Shown piece by piece: positions 24,917-33,600 of a stretch of DNA of 39,001 nt. Source of the stretch: an uncultured Saprospiraceae bacterium (GTDB lineage: Bacteria > Bacteroidota > Bacteroidia > Chitinophagales > Saprospiraceae); NCBI GenBank assembly GCA_937921775.1, contig CAKZUK010000029.1, forward strand, positions 1 through 39,001, in the 5' to 3' direction. The translations under genes were made by a program, and so were the position numbers. The stretch's first letter is position 1; each line of letters opens with the position of its first letter. The notes below the pieces were generated by a model. It saw nothing but the letters and a program-made list of their open reading frames with translations. It was not told the DNA's origin and did no database searches.

Positions 24917-26362
24917 CTAGTCCATTCCTTCAAGCAAGTCCCCCACCTTCTCTTCCAAGACCTTCAAACAAGTATCAATGATCTTCAAATGACTCCGAAA
25001 AGAAAGCACCGCCAGTCGAATCCAAAATACGCCATCAATGGTGGTAGATGATAAAAATACTCGCCCATCCGCCAGCACCGCCTTGATCAATTTTTCATTA
25101 AACGCATTTGCCTCAGCTACTTCCGGTACATACCTATATATAGCAACCGATAAATCAGGATATGGTCCCACCTCAAAACCAATCTTTTGAACTGCTTCAT
25201 AGAAATATCGACAAAGCATCAGTTTCTCTTCCAACGCCGCTTCAAAAGGTTTTGTGCCAAACAACTGCAAAGGCAACCACATCCGCATGCCTCTAAAATG
25301 CTTGGTCAACTCCGGCGATAAATCGGCTGGAGAAATCTCAGCGACTTCATCTTTCGTATCCTGCATATAAGGTGCCGCATAATAATGCGTGTCTTGCAAA
25401 GCCTTTACATTCTTTATCAAAACCGCTCCAGTCCCATAAGCCAAAAACAAACTCTTATGCGGATCAATTGTGAGCGAATCTGATCGTTCAATTCCTTTGT
25501 AAGCAGCCTTGATTTCATCGACCATGATAAAGAAACCGCCATATGCTGCATCAACATGAAACCAGAGATCCTGTTGCTCCGCAATATCTGCCATCTTATC
25601 CATTGGGTCAATTGCTCCTGTGTCCGTTGTACCAGCAGAACCTACAATCAGAAAGGGATTCAAACCTTTTGCCTTGTCGGCAATAATAGCAGCTTCCAAC
25701 TTCTGAGCATCCATTCTAAAGTGCTCATCTAGAGGAATATATGAAAGTTGACATTCATTTAATCCAGCAATCCGGATGGCTTTTTGGATAGAATGATGTG
25801 CCTGAGCCGTCAGATAGATTACGGATTGGGGGACCTTGGTAGACTTAATTCCCTTGGCATCTCGTGCAGTTGTAATGGCAATTAAATTAGCTATGGATCC
25901 GCCAGAAGTGAGATTGCCTAAAGCCGTTGTGGGGTAAGCCATCAAATCACATAACCAACGAATCAACATATTTTCCATGCGGACTGCCCCTGGTCCACCG
26001 AAGAAAACGCCTGCATAATGATTCGTAACTGCCGCAATGAAATCACCTAAAGCGGTGGGATACACTCCTCCTCCAGGAATATAGGCGAGATGTCCCCCAG
26101 AAGCGGCATTGATTCCACTGTTGTCAACATGCTTTCGAATGATCTCCAACAATTCATCTAGCCCTCTAGCATTTTCCTGAATTTTAAAATCCAATAGACC
26201 TTTGGTGCTGTCGTGATTTCCTTTCCATGCCTTACCAGTATCCGTTTCTCGAAGGTACTGTTGCGTATATTCATGAATGGCGTTCAACCAAATCCCATAT
26301 TGTGCTTCACCAGGTTCAAGTTTTAGAGCTTCAGCCTCTAGTGCTTTAATTTCATCGATCAT
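24917..26362 (-). CDS. Pyridoxal-phosphate-dependent amino acid decarboxylase (group II)
   Basis: Removes the alpha-carboxyl group of an amino acid, probably aromatic, to give an amine. The 481-residue protein matches group II decarboxylases (AADC family, PF00282). It has the SGGHLAYIPGGGVYPTALGDFIAA region near the start, GNLTSGGSIANLIAI (the cofactor-phosphate region), HVDAAYGG (Asp contacting the pyridine nitrogen) and DPHKSLF with the PLP-binding lysine at K303. Residues that set the substrate cannot be judged by eye, so tryptophan, tyrosine, phenylalanine, DOPA or histidine are all possible. ATG start at 26362. It is a single gene, convergent with the lipoprotein and divergent from the DUF2807 gene. 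There is no neighbouring amine transporter to hint at a substrate. Confidence 0.9.
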   Translation of the reverse strand: MIDEIKALEAEALKLEPGEAQYGIWLNAIHEYTQQYLRETDTGKAWKGNHDSTKGLLDFKIQENARGLDELLEIIRKHVDNSGINAASGGHLAYIPGGGVYPTALGDFIAAVTNHYAGVFFGGPGAVRMENMLIRWLCDLMAYPTTALGNLTSGGSIANLIAITTARDAKGIKSTKVPQSVIYLTAQAHHSIQKAIRIAGLNECQLSYIPLDEHFRMDAQKLEAAIIADKAKGLNPFLIVGSAGTTDTGAIDPMDKMADIAEQQDLWFHVDAAYGGFFIMVDEIKAAYKGIERSDSLTIDPHKSLFLAYGTGAVLIKNVKALQDTHYYAAPYMQDTKDEVAEISPADLSPELTKHFRGMRMWLPLQLFGTKPFEAALEEKLMLCRYFYEAVQKIGFEVGPYPDLSVAIYRYVPEVAEANAFNEKLIKAVLADGRVFLSSTTIDGVFWIRLAVLSFRSHLKIIDTCLKVLEEKVGDLLEGMD

Positions 26363-26461
26363 ATCAATTATCTTATTTAAAATAAGTTCTTTAGTAGCGT
26401 TTGTAAATGTAAGCAGACGAATTCGTTTTTTCTGCTCAATGGATTAAAGTTGTTTTAAAAT

Positions 26462-26594
26462 AGAATGATAATTTTTGGTTCTTTGACAAATTCCGTGGTA
26501 GACCCCAATGATAAAATAAAATCAACGTTTCTTTTAGTCACTTTTGCTGTCATTTTAACATTGGCCACGAGATTTGTCAAAGAATGATAATTTT
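26462..26594. mobile_element. MITE-like inverted-repeat element with flanking direct repeats
   Basis: The arms at 26479-26498 (TTCTTTGACAAATTCCGTGG) and 26565-26584 are inverted repeats matching at 18 of 20 positions. AGAATGATAATTTT occurs as an exact 14-nt direct repeat at 26462-26475 and 26581-26594, the second overlapping the end of the right arm. The about 65-nt interior has no reading frame. The layout resembles a small non-autonomous element, but the direct repeats are longer than usual target duplications and no transposase is near. A hairpin-forming regulatory leader is an alternative. Confidence 0.4.
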
Positions 26595-26671
26595 CTTCTA
26601 ATGAGCTGCAACCTTAAAATTCTTTACCTGTCATTATCTACGGAGTTCCTTAAGGACGTATCTTTAAGAGT

Positions 26672-26695
26672 AAGTGACGGGACAAAATTATTTAG
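26672..26695 (-). promoter_or_regulatory. Reverse copy of the repeated CTAAATAATTTTGTCCCG motif
   Basis: Read on the minus strand, this copy matches the one at 24320-24343 at 23 of 24 positions and contains TAATTTTG, a perfect -7 box. It points toward the decarboxylase gene. It could be a promoter, a regulator-binding site, or part of a dispersed repeat. Confidence 0.45.
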
Positions 26696-26750
26696 TATTT
26701 TACTATTTTTATAGCTTCAAAAATTAATTCACTAGTTAAAAATTAAAGAA

Positions 26751-27488
26751 ATGAAAGCAATCCAATTTTACGCAATTATGGTTCTAGCTTTATTTGTATC
26801 AAGCTTTTCGCTAAATGCTCAAAAAAGCTGGGGAAACAAAACAGACGGGAAAGGTCCAATCATTTCAAAGGATTTCGATCTTGACAAATTCAACAGCATT
26901 GGCCTTGGAATTTCAGGCGACCTCGTACTCACACAGGGCTCTAGCCAAAGTGTTAGAATTGAAGCACAAGCCAATATTATTGATTTAATCAGCACAGATG
27001 TGAATCGCAGTGACTGGAATATTAAATTCACAGAAAGAGTGGGCAATCACAAAGGAATCACCATTTATGTTAGCATGCAAAGCCTTGAAGAGCTTTCATT
27101 AGGAGGAAGTGGCAATATTACAAGCACCAATAAATTTAAGAATTTGGATGATGTAGACATTTCGCTTGGAGGTTCTGGAAGTATATCTATTGATATGGTT
27201 GTCAAAGACTTAGATGTATCACTAGGTGGATCAGGTGATATTAATTTGGGAGGTTCTTGCAATGAGCTTGAAGTAAGCCTTGCTGGCTCCGGAAGTATAA
27301 AGGCATTTGAGTTAAGCTCAAAGACTTGTGAAGTCAGCGCTACTGGATCAGGAAATATTGATGTTTCTGTTAAAAATGCTTTAGAAGTTAGCCTTGTAGG
27401 AAGCGGTGACGTTAGATACAGAGGAAATCCTGAAGTTGAAACAACCATCATGGGCTCAGGCTCCGTTCGCAAGAAAAAGGATATGTGA
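26751..27488 (+). CDS. Secreted DUF2807 family protein (adhesin-head-like beta-helix)
   Basis: A 245-residue exported protein of the DUF2807 family (putative auto-transporter adhesin head, GIN domain). The signal peptide ends at FSLNAQ. After a KSWGNKTDGKGPI linker the mature part opens with the family pattern KDFDLDKFNSIGLGISGDLVLTQG. It then forms a row of short turns: LSLGGSGNI, ISLGGSGSI, VSLGGSGDI, VSLAGSGSI, VSATGSGNI, VSLVGSGDV and IMGSGSV. These GSG turns recur about every 20 residues, the signature of a right-handed beta-helix. It most likely stays in the periplasm or on the outer membrane, and its role is unknown. A hairpin terminator lies 100 nt downstream. Confidence 0.9.
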   Translation: MKAIQFYAIMVLALFVSSFSLNAQKSWGNKTDGKGPIISKDFDLDKFNSIGLGISGDLVLTQGSSQSVRIEAQANIIDLISTDVNRSDWNIKFTERVGNHKGITIYVSMQSLEELSLGGSGNITSTNKFKNLDDVDISLGGSGSISIDMVVKDLDVSLGGSGDINLGGSCNELEVSLAGSGSIKAFELSSKTCEVSATGSGNIDVSVKNALEVSLVGSGDVRYRGNPEVETTIMGSGSVRKKKDM

Positions 27489-27589
27489 ATCAGCGAGCTC
27501 GTTAATCTAGTTTTTACTGTTTGTGATTTGTTTTAAAGACTATTTTAACTAAAAACGAGGCTCTTCAAAATATTTTCTATGCTTTGGGG

Positions 27590-27622
27590 ACCGAGTATTC
27601 TTTTTAAGAAACTCGGTTTCTT
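27590..27622 (+). terminator. Rho-independent terminator of the DUF2807 gene
   Basis: ACCGAGT and ACTCGGT form the outer stem, TTCTT/AAGAA the inner stem, with one bulged A and a TTT loop. TTTCTTT follows on the plus strand. It is 102 nt past the DUF2807 stop. Confidence 0.8.
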
Positions 27623-28250
27623 TAGCAAAACTATTGTTTTTACTTTTGTCTTTTCTAAGTAAGTGCTCATGCTTCTTTTATTTATTTTCCCATCGACTTA
27701 TAAATCGTAGTTTCTTTCATATCTCAATGTTCTTAAGCCTTTTCTTTAGCTTTGAGCAAAATACCCGCATCTACTCTCCTAACAATGCTTTACGCAGCTA
27801 AAATAATCATCAGATACTGTCGCTTGCAAATGAATCGAAAATAGATAAGTGCAAATGTACATATGTAAATTACTAGTTTTTGGGTATGCATTATCCTTCC
27901 CTTTAGTATACCTTTGTTCTTGTAAGGACGCAAAGAAAAGTTTACAAAATGATTCTTAAAGCGATCGAGAAGTTCCAAAAACAAAAATGGCCTTTTAGGC
28001 CATCGTTCCATTAGCTGACAAAAACTTCTCTTCTTTATTTTATTCCCCCTTTTCCTCCACATCATTACACCCATTTACGAAAGTATTAAGTGTATGATAT
28101 CTGTTGGCAAAATCAACATATTGACTATCAGTGTTATACGTAATTATAATTTGATTAATTATTCCACTTCAGACATTTATTAGCATTGTCTGCTCGTGAT
28201 TAAAAATATAGGCTCAATCGGCTTAAAGATTTAGGTGATTGTGTGTTAAA

Positions 28251-28330
28251 CAAAGACTGTTTTAAGTTATTTAAAATCAGTTTTTGGGACGGCCTCTCAC
28301 TGCTCCGGCGGTGGGGGGCTTTTAGTTTCC
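28251..28330 (+). ncRNA. Candidate structured RNA end: two adjacent hairpins, second with UNCG loop
   Basis: Hairpin 1 (28251-28286) pairs CAAAGACTGTTTTAA with TTAAAATCAGTTTTTG, 15 pairs with one bulged T and one G-U. Hairpin 2 (28291-28320) has 13 consecutive pairs closed by the tetraloop C(TCCG)G, which fits the very stable cUNCGg class. It is followed by CTTTTAG, like an intrinsic terminator. Five pairs of hairpin 2 are G-U on the plus strand and would be A-C mismatches on the minus strand, so selection acted on plus-strand RNA. The 5' end is not known; a -7 box at 27909 would give an RNA of about 400 nt. It is not tmRNA, RNase P or SRP RNA as far as conserved words show. Confidence 0.45.
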
Positions 28331-28592
28331 CTCAAGTCTTAAAGTTACTATATCTAGGGGCGCACAGATCGGGATGACAAGATTCTAAGCGGAATGGCTA
28401 AAGTCATCGCTATTTCCGCCTCTTCGGACTGGCCAAATCGGGCACTTATAATCAGCCGTAAAGCCTTAACTAGACTTTTAATTTCTAAAAAAACGTTCGA
28501 ATCTCTTCAGTCCGGCTAATTCGTGCCTGTCTAGCTCCGCGCTAGATAGATCCCATCCCTTAATAAAAGAACATTTCTTTCTGCCTTCCAAA

Positions 28593-28624
28593 TTTGGGCA
28601 TCTAAGTCCATTCTCCTATTTTCG
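28593..28624 (+). promoter_or_regulatory. Putative purK promoter
   Basis: TTTG (28593-28596), a 20-nt spacer and TATTTTCG (28617-28624; one mismatch to TAnnTTTG). The start would be about 20-25 nt before the purK ATG. A small TTCGC/GCGAA inverted repeat (28621-28625 and 28642-28646) covers the leader. Confidence 0.5.
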
Positions 28625-28650
28625 CAGCTCAATAGCATAAAGCGAATCTA

Positions 28651-29829
28651 ATGAGTAAGAAAAATAAACTGAACTTTCCTAATGACTACAAAGTCGGCGT
28701 ACTTGGTGGCGGACAACTAGGCAAAATGCTTGCCTTAGCTGCTGGTAAATGGGGACTCCCCTTTTATATACTTGATGCTTCCAAGGATTTTCCTGCAGGC
28801 CCCTACTGTACTGAATTTACAGAAGGTAGCTTCAAAGACTTTGATGATGTCTATAATTTTGGAAAAGACAAGGATATAGTCACTATAGAAATCGAGCATG
28901 TCAACACAGATGCCCTCTTCAAACTACAAGAAGAAGGCGTTCAAGTGCATCCCAACCCACAAGCTTTGAATATCATAAAAGATAAGGGATTACAAAAGCA
29001 ATTTTATGCGGATCGTGCTTTACCGACTTCTCCCTTCAGCTTATATGCCGATGAAGAGGAGTTGAAGCTTTCAATTGAGAACAATCGTCTTGCCTTTCCC
29101 TTCGTGCAAAAAACGAGAACTGCTGGATATGATGGCAGAGGCGTTGCTGTAATCCGTTCAGCAGATGATATGGACAAGTTGCTGAAAGGACCTTGCATTA
29201 CAGAACCCTTGGTAGATATTGAAAAAGAGATCGCTATAGTAGTTGCTCGGAATGCAAATGGACAAATCACTACTTTCCCTCCAGTAGAAATGGATTTTAA
29301 TCCAATCGCTAACCTAGTGGAATATTTATACTGCCCTGCTGATATTTCCTACAACGTACTGACAAAAGCAGATGAACTCGCCAGAGAGATCATTGAAGCT
29401 TACGACATTTGTGGTTTGCTAGCTGTCGAATTTTTTCTGACAAAGCAAGGCGAAATACTTATCAACGAAGTAGCCCCGCGTACGCACAATAGCGGACATC
29501 ATACGATCGACAGCTGCCAAACTTCTCAATTTGAACAACAACTTCGAGCTATACTTAATTTGCCACTTGGTAATACCACAATGACAAGCCCTGCTATTAT
29601 GGTCAACCTTCTAGGAGAAGCGGGCCATACTGGTCCTGCCATCTATGAAGGTATGGATGCTTGTTTACAAACAGAAGGTGTACATATCCATTTGTATGGG
29701 AAAAAGATTACCAAACCATTTCGCAAAATGGGGCATGCAACTGTAGTCGATTTAGATTTAGCGAAAGCTAAGGAAAAAGCTACTTTCATAAAGGAGACTT
29801 TGAGAATAATTTCTGAAGAGGGCGAGTAA
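28651..29829 (+). CDS. purK: 5-(carboxyamino)imidazole ribonucleotide synthase
   Basis: Uses ATP and bicarbonate to carboxylate aminoimidazole ribonucleotide (AIR) to N5-CAIR in purine synthesis. The 392-residue protein is an ATP-grasp enzyme. It has the N-terminal GVLGGGQLGKM motif (residues 16-26), the IEHVNTDAL segment, the central KTRTAGYDGRGVAVI loop over ATP, EKEIAIVVARN, and the metal-binding end EILINEVAPRTHNSGHHTID. It is followed 55 nt later by purE, the next enzyme, so the two are surely one operon. ATG start at 28651, close to a well-spaced promoter. Length and motifs are normal. Confidence 0.97.
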   Translation: MSKKNKLNFPNDYKVGVLGGGQLGKMLALAAGKWGLPFYILDASKDFPAGPYCTEFTEGSFKDFDDVYNFGKDKDIVTIEIEHVNTDALFKLQEEGVQVHPNPQALNIIKDKGLQKQFYADRALPTSPFSLYADEEELKLSIENNRLAFPFVQKTRTAGYDGRGVAVIRSADDMDKLLKGPCITEPLVDIEKEIAIVVARNANGQITTFPPVEMDFNPIANLVEYLYCPADISYNVLTKADELAREIIEAYDICGLLAVEFFLTKQGEILINEVAPRTHNSGHHTIDSCQTSQFEQQLRAILNLPLGNTTMTSPAIMVNLLGEAGHTGPAIYEGMDACLQTEGVHIHLYGKKITKPFRKMGHATVVDLDLAKAKEKATFIKETLRIISEEGE

Positions 29830-29884
29830 GAGAGCATAAAACTGGAATATCTTCTCCATATACGGTCGCTTAATTAAAGTAAAA

Positions 29885-30415
29885 ATGAAAATGGAAAAAA
29901 TGAAAAAACCACTAGTAAGCATCATCATGGGATCAGATTCTGATCTACCTGTTATGCGACAGGCAGCAGATATCTTAAAGGAATTCGGAGTACCGTTTGA
30001 ATTGACAGTGGTGTCAGCACATCGAACCCCAGATAGAATGTTCGAGTTTGCAAAAAAAGCACATGGACGAGGTATAAAAACAATCATCGCCGGAGCTGGA
30101 GGTGCTGCGCATTTACCAGGAATGGTTGCATCACTTTCACCACTTCCTGTCATTGGTGTTCCAATTAAATCTTCCAACTCTATTGATGGCTGGGACTCCA
30201 TGCTTTCGATACTACAGATGCCAAATGGTGTTCCAGTAGCAACCGTTGCTTTGAATGCTGCTAAAAATGCGGGTATCCTCGCCACTCAGATTTTGGCTAG
30301 CCATGATGTTAAGCTTCGTAAAAAAATGCTTTCCTATAAAAAGAAATTGGCTACAGAAGTAGCTAAAAAATACAAACGATTAGACAAAGAAGGTTACGAA
30401 GACTATAAGAGATAA
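29885..30415 (+). CDS. purE: 5-(carboxyamino)imidazole ribonucleotide mutase (class I PurE)
   Basis: Moves the carboxyl group of N5-CAIR to carbon 4, giving CAIR, the step after PurK. The 176-residue protein has all class I PurE motifs: GSDSD (16-20), SAHRTP (44-49, with the active-site His46 and Arg47) and [11 protein letters not shown] (70-80), followed by PVIGVPI and [16 protein letters not shown]. The presence of an adjacent purK agrees with class I rather than the AIR-carboxylating class II enzyme. The C-terminus has a Lys-rich helix (about 140-176) typical of the phylum. Three possible ATG codons lie within the first six residues; the first is used here. It is translated from the same message as purK. 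Confidence 0.97.
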   Translation: MKMEKMKKPLVSIIMGSDSDLPVMRQAADILKEFGVPFELTVVSAHRTPDRMFEFAKKAHGRGIKTIIAGAGGAAHLPGMVASLSPLPVIGVPIKSSNSIDGWDSMLSILQMPNGVPVATVALNAAKNAGILATQILASHDVKLRKKMLSYKKKLATEVAKKYKRLDKEGYEDYKR

Positions 30416-30610
30416 ACTAGCTAATCCTTGAAAGCTGTTTATTCGTCTAAGAATTTGTTTAAAGTTCCTTAGATTTCTACGTCAATTCTTACTTTTTCGA
30501 TATATTTAGGCTCCTCTCTAGTAAACATAATATGACCTGCTTCTGTTCAGGCTCACATTTCTATGTAAACAACTACACTCATTAATCCACTCCATAAAAC
30601 AAACATTATT

Positions 30611-33600
30611 ATGAGAAAGAAACTCCTAAGCTTTATCTTTTTTCTATCGACCATTTCCTTTTGTATGGCACAAAGTGATGCTCCGCTTTGGATGCGATAT
30701 CCTGCGATTTCTCCAGATGGTTCTGAAATCGTTTTTAGTTACAAGGGCGACTTGTACAAAGTGGCTTCAAAAGGTGGCTCTGCCTTCCCCTTGACCTTGC
30801 ACAATGCACATGATTATCACCCGGTTTGGTCGCATGATGGTCAATCAATTGCTTTCGCATCTAATCGCTATGGCAATAATGATGTTTATGTAATGCCAGC
30901 AAAAGGTGGTACAGCAACTCGCCTTACCTTTCATTCCTCAGGTGACACACCTTCTGACTTTAGCCCCGACAATCAACATGTTATATTCCATTCCAGTCGA
31001 ACTGATGCAGCCAGTAATCAGCAATACCCTTCTGGTGTTTTATCTGAATTGTACTCCGTTCCGGTGAAAGGTGGAATGTCAAAACAGCTATTAACGACGC
31101 CTGCTATAAATGCAAAATATAGCAAAGATGGTAAGCAAATGATCTTTCATGATCGCAAGGGATACGAAGATAACTTTCGTAAACATCATACTTCTTCAGT
31201 CACAAGAGACATCTGGCATTACGATTTTGCCACAGAAAAATATACACAACTGAGCAGTTTTGCAGGTGAAGATCGAAACCCTGTTTATACCGCCGATCAA
31301 AAAGGTATTTACTATTTGAGTGAAGAAAAAGGATCCTTCAATATTTTCAAAATGGAGATCGCTAATCCTTCAAAAACAACTCAACTAAGCACCTTTGAGA
31401 AGCATCCGATTCGATATCTAAGTTCATCAAAAGATGGTCTACTTTGTTTTCATTACAATGGAGAACTATATACGATGAGGGAGGGCTCTACTCCAAAAAA
31501 GATAGCCATTCAGATTGTAGCAGATGCACGATATAATGAGGAACAAATTGTCAGCGTAAAGAATGCACAGGAGTTGGCTTTGTCGCCAAACGGTAAAGAA
31601 GTTGCGTTTACACATCGAGGTGAAGTCTTTGTCTCTTCTGTAAAAGGTGGGGCGACAAAGCGAATTACCAATACCCCAGAACAAGAACGATCTATCAGTT
31701 TCAGTCCTGACGGAAAATCAATTTTATATGCTTCAGAGCGTAACGGAAGTTGGAATATCTATCAAAGTTCATTGTCACGAGAATCAGAAAAATATTTTGC
31801 GCATGCAACAGTGATCAAGGAAGAAAGTATTGTGGCAACCGACAAAGAAACCTTCCAAGCCTCCTACTCTCCTGATGGTAAAGAAGTTGCTTATCTAGAA
31901 GAACGAACCACTTTAAAAGTTGTCAATTTGGAGAGTAAAAAAAGTCGTTTAATTATGAGTGGCGACAAAAACTATTCTTACTCCGATGGAGATCAATTTT
32001 ATTCTTGGTCGCCAGACAGTAAATGGTTTGTGGTACAATTTAATCAAACAAATCAGTGGATACCGCAGGTTGGTTTAGTCAATGCCAATGACGGCAAAGA
32101 ACCGATCAATTTGACTCAAAGTGGCTACAACAGTTACAATCCTCGCTTTATGATGGATGGTAAAATGATCATGTGGTTTTCGGATCGTGATGGTATGAAA
32201 AACGATGCAAGTTGGGGAGGTGAATCAGATGCCTATGCTATGTTTCTAAGCCAAGATGCTTTTGACAAATATCGACTAGACAAGGAAGATTATGAATTAT
32301 TGACAGAGGAAGAAAAAGAAGAAAAAGAAAAGAAAGACAAGAAGAAGGATGACAAAAAAGAGGAGAAAGAAAAAAAGGACGACAAAAAAGACGACAAGGA
32401 CAAGGATGAGAAAAAAGTTGAGCCAATCGTAATTGAACTAGACGGTATTGAAGATCGCAAGGTTCGACTGACAGTCCACTCTTCGAGACTTTCAGAAGGG
32501 ATTTTATCGAAAGATGGTCAAAATTTATTTTACTTAGCCAGATTTGAGAAAGGAACTGACCTTTGGAAAACAGATTTGCGGACACGCGAAACTAAGTTAC
32601 TTGCCAAACTAGGGGCCAATGGTGTACGAAATTTAATGCTTGACAAAGAAGGAAAAAACCTGTTTGTTTTAGCCAACGGAAAAATTTCTACCATTGATAT
32701 CGAATCTGGAAAACAAAAAGGTGTCAACTATAATGCTGAAATGGTCCTCAACGAAAACTTAGAACGTGAATACATTTTTGAGCACATCTGGAGACAGGTT
32801 CAAAAGAAATTTTATAAAGTTGATTTGCATGGTGTAGATTGGGATTTTTACAAAAAAGAATACGCTCGCTTTATTCCTCATATCAACAACAATAATGACT
32901 TTGCAGAAATGCTCAGTGAAATGCTAGGAGAATTAAATGCCTCACATACTGGTGCCTTTGCACGCTCTAGCGATCCTAAAGGAGATCGAACAGCTTGCCT
33001 TGGATTGTTCTATGATGAGTCGCATTCCGGAAATGGACTTAAAGTCAAAGAAGTCATGGACAAGGGGCCTCTTGACAAAAAGAAATCAAAAATGGAAGCA
33101 GGGATTATTATCGAAAAAATCGATGGAGAAACGATCACAGCTGATATGAATTTCTACCGTTTACTAAATCGAAAAGTTGACAAAAACACCTTGCTCGCCC
33201 TACACAATCCTAGCACTGGAAAGCGCTGGGAGGAAACGGTAAAACCAATCTCCCAAGGCAGTGAAAACGAATTGCGCTATCAGCGATGGGTCAAGAACTG
33301 TCGCAAAATGGTGGACGAATTATCCGGTGGAAAAGTTGGCTACGTACACGTCCGAAACATGAACGACCGCAGCTACCGTACCGTATACGAAGAAGTGCTT
33401 GGAAAGAACTTTAGTAAAGACGCATTGATCGTTGACACACGCTTTAATGGCGGAGGTTGGCTACACGATGACTTGGCTACTTTCCTTAACGGAAAACAAT
33501 ACATGACATTCATGCCTCGTGGCCAAAAGTTAGGAAACGAACCACAATTCAAATGGACAAAAGCTTCTTTAGTTGTGATGTCGGAAAGTAACTATTCTGA

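Larger units (their letters stand above)
26363..26750. other. Divergent gap containing a MITE-like element and a repeated motif
   Basis: This 388-nt gap separates the decarboxylase and DUF2807 genes. It contains the inverted-repeat element at 26462-26594 and the reverse copy of the 24-nt motif at 26672-26695, which on the minus strand carries TAATTTTG. If that box is used, the decarboxylase message would have a leader of about 320 nt that runs through the element. No coding sequence is seen. Confidence 0.45.
27489..28650. other. 1.16-kb gene-free island with several RNA hairpins
   Basis: Unusually long gap for this window. A 94-codon minus-strand frame (27790-28074) has no family likeness and poor composition. 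In order: the terminator at 27590-27622; TACCTTTG at 27909-27916, an exact -7 box without a well-placed -33 box; a nested stem with GAGAAGTT/AACTTCTC outside (27967-27974 and 28023-28030) and ATGGCC/GGCCAT inside (27987-28003); CAGACA/TGTCTG at 28170-28192; two adjacent strong hairpins at 28251-28320; GCGGAA/TTCCGC at 28389-28419; CTGTCTAGC/GCTAGATAG at 28527-28549; and the purK promoter at 28593. The region from 28290 to 28560 is richer in G+C than the rest. One or more non-coding RNAs are plausible. Confidence 0.5.

Noticed and set aside
27790..28074. A 94-codon minus-strand frame in the gene-free island
   Set aside because: Basic, low-complexity product with no signal, motif or family likeness, crossing a nested hairpin; treated as non-coding.
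28492..28512. GTTCGAATC, similar to a tRNA T-loop
   Set aside because: The flanking bases do not form a T-stem, and no acceptor or anticodon stem can be built on either strand.
28251..28650. Purine riboswitch or other known leader upstream of purK
   Set aside because: No purine-riboswitch core words were seen, and a well-spaced promoter lies between these hairpins and purK.
29758..30285. A 175-codon minus-strand frame
   Set aside because: It is antisense to the end of purK and most of purE; both are secure genes, and the frame has no recognisable domain.
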